Below are positions 39,301 to 54,100 of a stretch of DNA of 64,000 nucleotides, piece after piece. The notes beneath the pieces were generated by a model. That model saw only the letters and a list, made by a program, of their open reading frames with translations. It was not told the origin of the DNA and searched no databases. Source of the DNA: Synaphobranchus kaupii (Eukaryota > Chordata > Actinopteri > Anguilliformes > Synaphobranchidae); NCBI GenBank assembly GCA_029718625.1, contig CM056395.1:21044246-21108245 (forward strand), read 5' to 3'. The first letter of the stretch is position 1, and the number at the start of each line of letters is the position of its first letter. The translations under genes and the position numbers were made by a program.

Positions 39301-41136
39301 AGACTGAGAAAAGGCACAGCAGTTTCTACATAATTCCACACTTGACAGCAGAAGAGTTCACAATAATAATAATAATAGTAATACTTGTACATGACTTATC
39401 GTGATGCATTAGAGAACAAATGACTTGTCAGTTTCACAGTATTGTGCCAGTAATGAGCATTCTAAAGCGGTTATTTTTAGCAACATTTGTAATTACATCC
39501 TGAACATTCTACGCAGTGGCCTCTTTTTGTATTTTAATTGCTAAGTTGTGGACGTGCCGTGTTTAATGTGCAGGAGGTACAACTATTTTTAGACGGACAG
39601 AAATAGCAAGGCGGCTAAGGAAATGTTTTTTTTGTTTTTTTTTTCATGTGTTAAATCAAGGACAAATAATTATGTGCAAGTCGCAGCCACCACAGCTGGT
39701 CAGCACAAAGAACAGCTGCAGCCGAGTCAACACAAAATGCGTAGAGATTATGGTCCTACACCACAGGGCCTGCTGGTTTTTGCTGTGACCAAAAATCAAT
39801 AGTCAGTTCAAAACATCAAAACCAGTTGGGGTGAGTTAACCATGTACTCAACTGCTTTAATTGATCAGTTAAGTGATAAATAATAACGAAAAACGACCAG
39901 GCTCCGCACAGCACTGTGGGACCATGGTTAAGAAGCAATGATAGAGATGTAGGACCCCATTCAGGAAGCACTAGACCTTTGGCACCACTTCATGGTCCTA
40001 TTATTCAAGTCATTTAAGACCAATGACTGTGTGTAAAGTAGTGGGCGTTTTAGACCAGTATAAGGATTTTCCCATTGACTGTTTGTTTACATAGCAACCA
40101 AGTTGGTGGTCGACTGCATTTTACTCTGAGAGTTAAACGTTCTTTGGTGACCCCCAGGAAAGCCTCTACAATCATTACTGTGCAGGAGAGAGAGTATGTG
40201 GTGATCAGACCTGGGTTCAAATAGTATTTGTTTTGGATTCAAATACGTTTCTGTGCTCTGTTGATCTTGCCTGGTGCATTTGAGCCTGCTAGGAGCATAG
40301 ATTGAGTTCAGTTGCTAGGAGGAGCCTATAAGCACGGTTTACACTTTTGGGTTTGTTTAATTTGTTCCAATACACCAGGCAAGCTTAGTCAAATGCAGAA
40401 AAGTATTTGAATCCAAAAGAAATACTATTTGAACCCAGGTCTGGTGATAATGCACATGCAACTGTAAAAGGGCAACAATTGATAGAAAACACTTAAAGAT
40501 GTAGGATGTTCACTTGCGTGTTTGTTTTAGAGGGTGTGAAAATAACATAAGCCTAATATGTGCTATATTTCATATAAACTAAAGGTGATCAGTGTAAGAC
40601 ATCATCGCGCCGTGTCTAATGTTTGCCAATTATTTTGCATCCAAATTTTAGTTTTTGGTGTCCTGCCCCTTTAAAAGGTCAAAGGCACTGGCTTGTGTTG
40701 AATTAAAAAAGCATCCTTAAATTCAAATGTTTTTAGTTCAAACAAAATTAGCAGGCTAAACCATGTTTGTGGAAGGAGGAAATGAATTAATTACTTCTGT
40801 TTATTTGTAAATCATAGTTGAGGACAAATTGTGGGTTGATCGGGGCGGGGGGGGGGGTAATGTTCCTACCCACACAACTTCAGTGCCATCTTTTTTATTT
40901 ATTAATTTTCTTCTGCAGCACTGCTGAGTCACTCTATGAAAGGGGGGAGGAAAGAGGGAAGATTTGTTGCTTGGGGAGAGAGAGGGGAGGAGGGGGGGGG
41001 GGTCTACCTCTCCTTTCCATCCTACGCTCATTGAGTGCGCCCGTGCACTCCCTCCCGCTGTAGGGAAACCTATTCTCTGCTTGTGAGCTCAGGAAGCTGG
41101 GAGTAGATGGGACATAAGTTATGGAACAGAAGTAGT

Positions 41137-41175
<39 letters not shown>

Positions 41176-43592
41176 CGGGGGGGGGGGGGGTTGCGGACCT
41201 GGCCAGGAGCCACCAGTGAGAGGGGTCACCTCTGCCTGCAAACAGTCCGTTCTTCTGCTGCTGTTCTCAACTTTTGTGAGGGCTCTCTTTCTCTCTACGA
41301 TGATGGATTGTACAGTAATATTCTACTTTCAGTGCACTTGGCCCTTTGAAATAGATTTAGATAGATTTGTATTGTACTTAAATAGTGATGTTTAACCTCC
41401 ACTGCAGTCTATCCTGCACCATCTCTATCTCTACTATTCACCTCGACTGCAGTCTTTACTGCACCATCTCTATCTCTACTATTCACCTCTACTGCAGTAT
41501 TTACTGCACCATCTCTATCTGTACTATTCACCTCCACTGCAGTCTTTACGGCACCATCTCTATCTCTACTATTCACCTCTACTGCAGTCTTTACTGCACC
41601 ATCTCTATCTGTACTATTCACCTCCACTGCAGTCTTTACTGCACCATCTCTATCTCTACTATTCACCTCGACTGCAGTCTTTACTGCACCATCTCTATCT
41701 CTACTATTCACCTCTACTGCAGTATTTACTGCACCATCTCTATCTGTACTATTCACCTCCACTGCAGTCTTTACGGCACCATCTCTATCTCTACTATTCA
41801 CCTCTACTGCAGTCTTTACTGCACCATCTCTATCTGTACTATTCACCTCCACTGCAGTCTTTACTGCACCATCTCTATCTCTACTATTCACCTCTACTGC
41901 AGTCTTTACTGCACCATCTCTATCTGTACTATTCACCTCCACTGCAGTCTTTACTGCACCATCTCTATCTCTACTATTCACCTCGACTGCAGTCTTTACT
42001 GCACCATCTTTATCTCTACTATTTACCTCTACTGCAGTCTTTACTGCACCATCTCTATCTCTAAGATTCACCTCCACTGCAGTCTTTACTGCACCATCTC
42101 TATCTCTACTATTCACCTCTACTGCAGTCTTTACTGCACCATCTCTGTCTCTACTTTTCACCTCCACTGCGGTCTTTACTGCACCATCTCTATCTCTACT
42201 ATTCACCTCTACTGCAGTCTTTACTGCACCATCTCTATCTCTACTATTCACCTCCACTGCAGTCTTTACTGCACCATCTCTATCTCTACGTTTCACCTCC
42301 ACTGCAGTCTTTACTGCACCATCTCTATCTGTACTATTCACCTCTACTGCAGTATTTACTGCACCATCTCTGTCTCTACTATTCACCTCTACTGCAGTCT
42401 TTACTGCACCATCTCTATCTCTACTATTCACCTCCACTGCAGTCTTTACTGCACCATCTCTGTCTCTACTATTCACCTCTACTGCAGTCTTTACTGCACC
42501 ATCTCTATCTGTACTATTCACCTCCACTGCAGTCTTTACTGCACCATCTCTATCTCTAAGATTCACCTCGACTGCAGTCTTTACTGCACCATCTCTGTCT
42601 CTACTTTTCACCTCCACTGCGGTCTTTACTGCACCATCTCTATCTCTACTATTCACCTCCACTGCAGTCTTTACTGCACCATCTCTATCTCTACTATTCA
42701 CCTCTACTGCAGTCTTTACTGCACCATCTCTGTCTCTACTTTTCACCTCCACTGCGGTCTTTACTGCACCATCTCTATCTCTACTATTCACCTCTACTGC
42801 AGTCTTTACTGCACCATCTCTATCTCTACTATTCACCTCCACTGCAGTCTTTACTGCACCATCTCTATCTCTATGTTTCACCTCCACTGCAGTCTTTACT
42901 GCACCATCTCTATCTCTACTATTCACCTCTACTGCAGTCTTTACTGCACCATCTCTATCTCTACTATTCACCTCTACTGCAGTCTTTACTGCACCATCTC
43001 TATCTCTACTATTCACCTCTACTGCAGTCTTCACTGCACCATCTCTATCTCTACTATTCACCTCCACTGCAGTCTTTACTGCACCATCTCTATCTCTACT
43101 ATTCACCTCTACTGCAGTCTTTACTGCACCATCTCTATCTCTACTATTCACCTCCACTGCAGTCTTTACTGCACCATCTCTATCTCTACTATTCACCTCT
43201 ACTGCAGTCTTCACTGCACCATCTCTATCTCTACTATTCACCTCCACTGCAGTCTTTACTGCACCATCTCTATCTCTACTATTCACCTCTACTGCAGTCT
43301 TTACTGCACCATCTCTATCTCTACTATTCGCCTCCACTGTTGTGTTTTGCTACAGTTCCTCCAGCCTTAAATAGCCTTAACCGCCACTTCAAAACAGGAA
43401 ATAGAATTAAAGGTTCCTTGTTGTCATGATGACTCCATTACTTATGCTGTGTTGTCTTGGTAGCGGGACTGCAGTGCATTGTACTGCTGTCAAAATACAG
43501 TTTGGCTTATTTCTGTTCTGCTTGTTTTTATTGAACTACATGAGCTCAGAAAGCCCTGAGAATGTAAAATAAAATACCAAATATTCAATGTT

Positions 43593-43630
<38 letters not shown>

Positions 43631-46600
43631 CCCCATCCCAGTAGAACTTGGAACAGATCAGTCCTGCAGAAAAATGGTTGAGGAAACACCATAGTACAGA
43701 CTGGCTGCCTGCCAACCTCTGGCACATTGTTCTTTTGCAACCTAACTGCAGGGAATGTGAGCAAGCATAATTAGGCTCACAATATTTTCATAATTCACAG
43801 TATTTTCACTTTGGTGAATGCGTGATGAGCAAAAAAAAATAAAAATAAATAAAATAGCTCTTGCCCCTAATCCCGACTGAGACTCACTTCTAAGGACTAA
43901 GGCCTGTATTCAATCAACATTTGTACTTAACTTTGACATACGAGCAAATGCAAGGGTTTCACCTTTTCTTCTGTTCTGGTTGAATCCCAGGCTAAGTCTT
44001 TTGGGGGTAAGGGACTGTATTCCCCCCAGTTCTGCCTGTTGTTTGTGGTGCCATTAAGCACAGCCTCCCATTAGATTGGGTTCTTAGATCCAAAAGGCAG
44101 AGTAATGCAGGCCATATATCAGCTTTACAGCTAGCCGTCCAGTGATTGGGAGAGGTCTGTTTTTCAACATGTACACGGAATCAAGGCTAAAATACAGAAG
44201 AAAGAATGATGTTGATGTGTGCTGTTCCACTGCAGGCCCAGCCGATGGATCTGGAGGACAGCGATGTGCGCATGTCCTCCCACGAGCACCGGTTCCGCAT
44301 GTTCAGCTCGGTGGAGTACGAGGGCCAGCTCTACATGACGCCGCTGAACTTCATCGAGTCCGTCACCATGAGCGAACCCAAGAGTACGTACTATACCGTA
44401 CTATACCCTATACCCTGTCCTCTCTGCAGCAATGCTAAACAGCCCTTGTGCTGGGCGGCTAAGTGGAGGGATGAAGACATAGAATTTTGAATCTTTATTT
44501 AGAATTAAAAGTGAGCATCAAATTTTGTGTAAAGTTAAGAGGAAAAAAGTATCAGTTTCTCATTAAGATTCAGTATGACCCCCCCCCCCCCCCCCCCACT
44601 CAAGTCATTTGGTAATTAAAAGTGCAATGTACGCTGAGAGAAATCAAATACAAATGTAAAATTCACCAAATGAAAACTGAAAATGCAATATAATTTACAT
44701 GCTACTCATATGACACAGTTCAGCAGTACCAGGAAAGGAGCAAAATACATATTTTAAAATAAATCATAAGCTTTTTACACTCAGCAATTAGTCACTATAA
44801 TCTTTTAGGCAATTTATTCTGCAATGAAATATGCCTAACACGTTACACAATTGGACATGACTACACCTCCTCAATTTTAAATAGTTTTCTTTCCACGAAT
44901 ATAAGCTTTAAGATTTAGCAAAATGTATCTGAATGGCACAAGTACGATAAAGCAACTAGAATGAATATAGTCTGTTTAGATTAAACGGCACAATTAATTA
45001 AAGGTGATTTAGTGATTTAGTGTTATAGTGATCTCGCTCCTTAGCCGTATTTTCAAATAAACATAACTGCATTGACGCCAGCTAACCCACACTAATCTAG
45101 AGGATCATAATGCGATGAAGCCATGTGGAACATGTATAAAAGAGATTACAAAGTCCGCAGGTGTAGGCTTAGCATGTTTTGATTCGAGAGTTCACGTCAG
45201 TAGTATTTTCTTCTTTCTGGAGATTTGGAGGTTTACATTGGTGCGCATGGCGTGAGCTTGTGGGGGCAGCCCCCCGTAGTTAAGGCTCACTGTCACGGCA
45301 ACCCCGGAACACCCTGAAGTTCTGTCCAGTCAGTTGCCATGGGAATGAGATAGGGCCTCCGGGTCTGTGGTGGGTTTTTGTAGGGGAGCAGGGCTGGCTT
45401 CTCTCAGAGCGGTTCCCCCTGTAAAAGAGCGCGAGCCGCTGCATATAAGGGAAAAACAGTGACGGTGTTTAGACTGCGGGGTAAACGTTTATCTGCCCCT
45501 AACAGGGGGGATCAGGGCGGCTCTGCTCCGTCGTCAGACACAGGGACGTGGGCGAGGAAACATAGTCAGACATATCTCTCATCCGAAAAGAATGGGGAGA
45601 GCTTTTTGAGCTTTTTAACACTCTCAATAAACAATGAGGGATGTGGCACTCAGCGACTCTTAGACATCCACGACACGTTTCCTCAGAGACTCTGAGAAAG
45701 GCGTCGTAGACGCTGACTCATCAGCAAGGACTCTGTTGTGCATGATAGTCCTGGCTGTTGACCACCAGGCAGTTCTTCTCCTTGCAATAGTTCTGTTGAA
45801 GCGTGGCCGGTGATCATTCTTTGTGCTCCAGTATCTCTCAGGCTGGTGTTTTATCAATAAGCATGTGTTCTTACCGAAGGCATTCCTTTTCCCCCCAGAT
45901 AAGAAGTCATGGAGGTCCCTCACCAAACAGGTTTGATCTGAATTCTGCTTTTGTTTCTCCCACAGACAATAGTCTGCCATCTCAAAGAAAGTGACGTGCC
46001 TTTTCACTCTGTACTCTGTCGTAGCCTCGACGATAATACATTAATATGCAGTGGTCACGTTAATGTGTTCTTTTCTGTGTTTTTGTGTTCATGTGTGTAT
46101 GTTATTCATTTATTTTTTATTCAGGAGCTTGAGAAGATTCTCTCGGACACACCACCCGTTTGGAAAGGAACCTCAAAATTGTTCCGGAATCTGCGGGAAA
46201 GGGGTATTCCATCCCTCAACGCCTGTTCACGCACACACATGCAAACGTGGATGTACACACACAAACACACACACATACACACACCCCTTTTTTGTAAGAC
46301 TGTACCAGATTGTTCCACCACTAAACTGATATATACGCAAATGCCTTATGGAAGTGGGTAATTACCAGGGGCTGTTTACAAAACAGATGCCATTAAATTG
46401 CAGCAAAGTCACAAAGGAGGATGGTAACATAATTGTACATAACCTTATTTGACTCCAACCTAAAGAACAACTTGTACCCCCAAAGGCAAAATGCTCCCCA
46501 ATCCACAATTATACGTTTCCAGTGTATACCCATGGTCTGCATGAGTAGAGGAGGATGCATCATACACTCTGCACCCACACCTCTATACTAGTCTCTACAG

Positions 46601-49600
46601 TACACAAATTATATGGAAATTATCTTGTAAAGCAGCAACAAAAGCTTGTTGCTGGTGCAGTTTTGGTTGTTAGGTTCTTGCACGGTTTGTTTGTTTGTTT
46701 CTCTATCTCATGTTACGAAATGGGACTCCACTCCTCTAGGCACGCTGTAACACCTCAGGCAAGCCTTCAGACCCACTGAACAATTTACCAAAAATATACA
46801 GGGACGCAGAGACACAGGGAGAGGCCCGGGTGCAGTCCGAGGTCACACAGCACTTCCTTCTGAATTCTGTGAGAGAGACTGAGGACGTGTCCGAATCAAC
46901 GCCTTTCTGTACTATTGAGTATGCTAGTTGAGTACACTGGATGAGAAAGTTGTCAAGTAGGCAAAATGTTCTCTAAATGTAGTGTACTTTAAATGCCCAG
47001 ATGATTTATACATGCTCAGACACTTTTTTCTGGGTTTTTTTCTGATAATAGTACGGTGAATATTTTTTGCATACTGCATGTCACTAAACAGCATGCAGTA
47101 AACAGTATACAGTATGCTAGTACACAGGACGCAATAGATAAGTCTCTGATTCGGACAGAGTCAGAAAGGTATATGAGACATGAATAATATTAAATTTTTC
47201 ATGTGCAAAATTCTCATCAGGGATAGAAATATCTTTTCATATATTTTTAAACTGTCCCTTCAGCGCATCGTCCTCCATTGGTGACAGTGAGCGCAGATTT
47301 CGCACTCGTCTTCTGAAGCGCACATGGCCAGCTGCTGCTTCCTGCCAGCCTGCAGGCCACCAGCCGTGCCGCACAGCGGTGGACCCACATGCCTCGTGCT
47401 TAGAAGGGTCGTTAAAAAACAAGGTTCCCAAAAGTGTTTCAGAGAGGAAAATAAAAACAAGTTTTTTTCCCAGTGCCCAATAAACCTACGTATACTTCAA
47501 GCCTTTTGGAAAGGAAAATAAAAAGTTTTAGAGAGCCACCATTGTAGAACCGTTAAGTCATAATTACACTGACTACTGATAGCTACTTGGGACTGGCGTG
47601 ATATTGTGATAACCTGATTTTGCTTATATGAGGAGTAGGACAAGCCAGTGCATTTAAAATGGGACAAGCTGCACGAGTTGACAGGGAGTTGCCGTATTCT
47701 ATAGCACAGATGCAAGGACATTTTTGTGCTAGTTTTTGTGGTGTGTGTATCTCTGGAAGTGCATTATTCACACGGGTGAGCACACGCACCATCATTCACA
47801 TGGCGTGCACTCGCCAACGTCACACAGAGCGACCAGTAGGCATACATTCAAAAGCTGAGTCCACACTACAGCTGCAGAAGATGCAAGGCATTAATCCCCA
47901 ACGGCGATGATTATAAAATCCATTTTAAGACATGGTTTGGTAATCACGGATGAAATCTATGCACAGTGCACAGTTGTTTCCTGAATTTCCATTTTGTCAC
48001 TAAAGAAGTGTTTATTTTTTTGATGCAAATTAAGTCAAACCTAAGCAAATTATCAAATAAATAGGATTAATACAGTATATACCCTTTATGAGTCATGTTA
48101 GCTATGAATATACAAATATGAATTACGGTTACATCATTACAATGTGATGTCAAGGCACGTGCCCACACTCACCCTAATCCCTGAAGGCAGGATGAAACCT
48201 AAGAGTGCTATTGGACAGCCGTCTCTATCAGAGATGCATGAATGAGGTGTGTCTAGATTATGGCTAGCGTGTCTACGAGAGTTCACCTCATTTACTCTGA
48301 ATCGTGAGGTGCATTTGGCAGGAGATTCAGTGGTTAAAAATCCGAGCTTGCTGATGTTGAAAAGTGAAAATTCCCGAGGTGATAAACAACATGGAACTCT
48401 GAGGAAAGGACATCAGCAGCAAAAGACGACAGTGGGCGGAACCGCCTAAATCGAGGGTTGTGACGTCATTAATTTGAAGTGTAGCGCAAACGGGTGCTAA
48501 TCGCGGATCAGTTAACCGCAGACCCCTGCCTATAGGGGCAAGACCAGCCAGTTTGAATTTGAAATTGGGGTGGCCCCACGCTTGAGTTTACTGTACCGTT
48601 CCCCATTTTCCTCCCCCTGACATGCAGTGCTGCGACCCAGAACTTTGTGATCAGGGCCCAGTCTTCTTCAAACAAGGGGTGCGGAATGCTTTCAGCGCCA
48701 AACCCCTCCCGTTTATCTGTCACGCAACAAAGCGGGGTCCTTGGAAGGCGCAAGAGGCGAGGAGTCAGGCCATCTCCAGCTCAGTGACAGATGAGCGGGT
48801 ATGTTTTACACCTCCCTGTCCAAACATCGGAAGCTCCGGGCCCGACCCGGGGAGTCAGCATTCTGTCTGTGCTCGGGTTGAGAAACGGCCACTTAACGCC
48901 GTAAGTGAAATTCATGCTCGCGCCGCGGAGGGTGGGAAATACCGTGCCGCGAATGAGGAGGCACCTTTTTAGATTTTATCGTTATAAAAAAAACGAGGGA
49001 GATTTCCAAACGCTCTGAAAATGCGCCAGGTCGCCCGGGAAGGTTTACTAATTCCATTTATCTCCAAAGGAGTCGGCTTTGAACATCAGTAAACATTTCT
49101 AAGCCTGGATTCAGACGCGCCACCCGTACAACTCGTGCTGTAAAAACAAAAAGCGCTCGAGACTAAACTTAAAGGTCTTAGTCGCTCGTAGCCTGTGGTT
49201 CTGTGCACTTGAAAAACTCACAGAGCCCTTTGATTCTCCTTTTCAGGCATCATCGCTTACACTGAATACCTTTTTCTGCTCTGCATCCTGACAAGTGAGT
49301 ATATTCATATACAGTATATTTTAAGCACAGAGTGCCCTGTAGTCAAAGCTTGTTTAGAACAAAAACTTTAAAAAAAACGTGAGGACGTTGGTGATCAATA
49401 GGTTGGAGAGAGACTCACACAGACAAGGCCTGCTCAATATCAGGGAAAAACCAGTATCAAAACCAAAACCGGTATTACTGTAAAACCATCGCGTGTGTTT
49501 TTCTTTACCTTTGTATACATTGCTGTATGAATGTTTTTGGAGCTCAGGATTCATTAAAAGATAATAAATACATAATTTTGTAAGCTGAATACTTTATTCC

Positions 49601-51075
49601 CATGTGAAACGGTAAAGGAGGTAAAGGCCTGTTTGTCTGAGTGAAGGGGTCCATGGGAAATAAGTAGGACGCAGAAGAAAGTTTATTTTCATACAAACAA
49701 AGCGTGATACCTTAGAACCGCTTGCTTTCTGGCTCATGATATACTATCCAAGCTTTTACAATAACATTTATTTTACTTGTATACAATTTGTATTGCAAGA
49801 AAGAGCATGCAAGAGATATGTTTATTGTTTAATAAATTGCTGGCTTAAGCACAGCACCAAAAAAAAAATCATTATTCATCCAAAAACAAACATGCTCTGT
49901 GTTCAGGTTGCTGTGCTATGTTTGGGGTAAAGATTTTTCAGCACATATTTTAGTATCAGCTCACAAGGTGACGACGTCCACTGACTGAAATATAATATTA
50001 ACCCTTGCATTATGTTTACATTTTATGTCTCTTATGTTTGGGGTCAAATTGACCCCAAAAGTTTAAACTAACTCAAAACAATTGTAGTAGAAAAATTTTG
50101 ACACTTTCTGCATCACATTTTGTGTGTCTCCCAATTGACTAGCCTTTTACCCCTAAGTATTAAAAATCTGTGATGAAACATCTAATTTTAGAGCCTGAGG
50201 TAATGAACGTTTGTGAAGTTTAAAGGGATAGTTCGGAATTTTGGACATAATGTCTCAATTACACCCAAAGCAAATAAAATACGACGACAGTCTATCGGGG
50301 TTATATTGAGTGTTTATACCATCATTTTTGACGTCAGACTATCGTTGAATCCTTTACTTTGTGCTGACCTAATATTCTCTGTGGAAGTACGGCGGCGGAG
50401 CGAACGTGGCCATTGAAACTTGTTACTCTTCTTTGTTGTTGTAGTCGACCAGTGCCGGCACTACATTCGTAGGTAACGTAAAGTATCGCTCCCCCGATAG
50501 ACTGTCGTCATATTTTATTTGCTTTGGGTGCACTGTGGAGTGTTTAAGTGCGTTTGGTAGTGGATGCTACCGGTTGCCATAGAGTTGCGCTAGCATTAGC
50601 AACGTGTGTATGTCCAAAAGAAGGGACAGCATGGAATTAGCTGAAAATGGTTTCCATCAATCAACTACATCATGGGTAAGTCGTAATTGAGACATTACGT
50701 CCAAAATTCCGAACTATCCCTTTAAAACCTATATGGGAAAGTGCCACCAGAATTACCCACAAAAAATCTGAGTAATAAAGGTTGTATATTTTCTTACATT
50801 TTATACAGCTACCCCACCAATGCCGCCACACAACACCTTTTATACAAAGTTGGTATAGGACTTTTAAAAATATAGCATCATGTTTATTGTGTGTTTACTG
50901 TTTAATCCCAACAAATTAGGAAAAATCATACAGTGTCAAGATGAAAAAATAAGGTTAACTGATTTTTAAGAGACGTCAAACATTGAATTGGGTCAAATTG
51001 ACCCGGAACATAATACAAGGGTTAACGCATCTTATTTTTTTAGATTAAAAAAATATATTATTATTACATATAAAT

Positions 51076-51118
<43 letters not shown>

Positions 51119-54100
51119 GGACGGTTTTAGTGCTTTGTATGACGGTGTTCTTCTTCTCCCTCAGAGCCTCATGCAGGCTTTAAAATCGCCTTCAACATGT
51201 TTGACGCTGACGGAAACCAGATGGTAGACAAGAGGGAGTTCCTGGTGGTGGGTGCTGTCCTACGCTTTCTCCCTCAGTGATCCAAGACTGGGGACTGAGT
51301 CTGCAAAAATGTTTCAACAACTACTTGTCCTTTAAATTGTTTGTGAGGGAAAAAAAATACTATTTTATATGTATTTTTACAGGCTGTGAATAAAAACATA
51401 TACCTGGCCCCCATGGAAATACATGCAAAGCAGAGGCTGCCATACAAATGCTGCTCATACATTTATTAATCGTCATATATTATAATAACATTCCTGCATG
51501 CATAGTCTTGCTCAAAAACTATAATTGAAGACCCTGGTGCTAAAAGTACTGAAGTCACAAAATGTCTATTTTGAGAAAATCAAATCCGAAAATATCATTG
51601 ATCCATAAAATCAGCCATTAAAAGTTTCTATGCATTGCTTAGGCACCTTTTCTGTTAACAATATTTATAGGGTGGACTTAGCTAAACAAATACAACATGT
51701 TTCTATGCTCAACTTGAATTGTCTAAAAATGTGACTTCAGTACTTTTAGCACCAGGGTCTTCAATTATTCTTCTCAGGTCTCATGCTGAGAAGGTGCTCA
51801 GCCCGACTCCAGTGCTTTTACAAATTGCAACCGACAGCAATTGTGTCCGAATACGACCCCTACACCCTTTTGAGGGCGCATGTTTGAGTCCACTTTGTCA
51901 AAAAGCTTTTGAGTGGGCGACTTTTTCTCACAAATGGGGGCACTTAAAATACTAGGATGAACCCCTTATTTCCGGGGTTTTGTTGAGGGAATTCAGGAGC
52001 ACACTCATCTGCAGAACTGTGCACTCATCCGACAATTTTCAGTAAGTAACCCGGAAGTAAAAACGTAAAAGACGTAGAGCATATATGCATATCTATTTTT
52101 GTTAATTCTATCTTCATTCATAATCTATACTTTGTAGATTATGAATGTCATATGTTAACTGATTGATATTCTCAATAAAAATAAAACTTTTTTTTTTAAA
52201 TATTACAAACTACTTCCTCACTAGTTTGGAAAGGGTTTTGCGGGATTTTTTTCACACACTGGTTTCAGAGTGAGGGGACAGGGCACATAGTGGACAGGGG
52301 CCTGAGCGGACAGGGGACAGTGGACAGGGAACAGGGGTCATATTCGGACACAGCCTATATGATAACGCTTAGTGTTATGAACTCTGGGAAAATAACCTGG
52401 TTTCTTGTGTCTCGTTCAGCTACAGGAAATCTTCCGCAAGAAAAATGAGAAAAGAGGGAGAAAAGGAGATGCTGAAAAATCTGCACAGCTGGTAAGACTG
52501 GGGGGAGGGGGGGGGGGGGGGGGGGGGGGGCACGGGGGGGCACAGGGGGGCGGGGGGCGGGGGTTACCTCATTTTCAAACAAGCCCCAGCCAGGGAGAGC
52601 ATGTCCCGTTGTTCTGCGTGAAAAGATTATGTGGAAATAAATATTCCATTTCAGATTTTATACTTAATTTAACATTAATTTTTCGCTCGGGATATGATCA
52701 ATGGAGCTTTTAATAGTAGTGAAAAGTTCCATTGTTTATATTTCTTAATCACAACTACAATAATTGCAATTCTCCTTTTTAAAAAAAGAAAAGAAAAAAA
52801 AAGGGTAGAACTGCTCTAATATTGTTGATAACATATCATTAATCAAAATAGAAGAATCTGTCTTATTGTCACATTCGTACCCCTTCACTAACCTTGGCCT
52901 TTATTTGGCCAATAAGCAAAAACACAGCCCAAGCCTCTACAAAGTCATCAGTACTAGTGACTGGAGAATGAGGCTTCAGGAACACCAAAATTTGGAGGAG
53001 CCATCATGTGCTATGAGCCGCTCACTGATTTCAACCAATCGCAGTGCTCTGCTGCGGGCAATGTCTTTTGATTGGTGTAAATATTGACTGGTTCATCGTG
53101 ATTGAGTGCATGTGGAAGCTCCACCCACAGTGTGGTTCACAAAGCCTCACTTCTCCACCGCTACTGAAAACCTGTCTTTTATTCTGTCTCGTGTAAAACG
53201 TGTAGCATGTGTGTGGAAAAATATTTAAGTAAATGTGAAGCATGTCGTTTAAGCGTGTCGAGTGCAAAATGTCGTCTGTGACCCTGTGAATTTCCTGGTG
53301 AGGTCTCTCCTGTCCTGTGTGAAAAGCCGTTTAGATGGTGGGAAAACGTTTAGGCCCAACGCGTCCGTAGAGTTAACGCCCCAAGCTAACACTACTGTGC
53401 CTGAACAAATCTGGACGGACACCCTACTGCATGCGTCTCTAACATGTTGTGTTGTGTTCTTCTTCTTCCTCCCCCTTCCTCTTCCTCGTTACGGCATGCC
53501 GTGCCCTTAACTCCACCTCCTTCCTCTCTGTCACACTGTGTGCAAGAGTTTGCAGCTGTATGGATATCAGGTTGCCCCCGGCAACAGCGTATGTATCACC
53601 TTTCCTATCATCCTTCCAGAATGCATCTGTTCCATCACATGCCCGCTTTCCCATTGTCTTTATTTTATTTGTTTATTGTTTATTTTTGATTATTGATTAA
53701 CATTATTCACTTAAAAAGCCCTGACAGGTGTTGGTGATGGTAGTATGGTATTTTGGCCAGGATTGAATGCATACAATAGCCAGAATCTCCCAAGCCAGAA
53801 TCGAAATGGGAGAGCAGGGGCTGTCAGAGCTGAATTTCGGTTCTTCTCAAGGCCACATAGTCAAAGGTCATAGGTCATGCAGAGCCCCCCCCCCCCCCCT
53901 CACATTTTTGAAGGGGATATATGTAAATCTTAAATATAAAACATGGTTGTTCTCTTTATATTTGTAGATGTATGGCTTTTACATACATTGTCTTTACTAC
54001 ATTTGCTTTGTATGACAATGGCGCAGATGACATTTAATTTATCACACGTAATGACTCTGGGGGTAGTGTGTGGGGGAGGGGACTTTATGGTGAACATAAT

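Noticed and set aside
41385..43370. Frames of 661 (plus) and 642 (minus) codons
   Set aside because: Both are translations of a 45-bp tandem repeat. There is no unique domain, promoter or splice site, and the region lies within micu3 intron 1.
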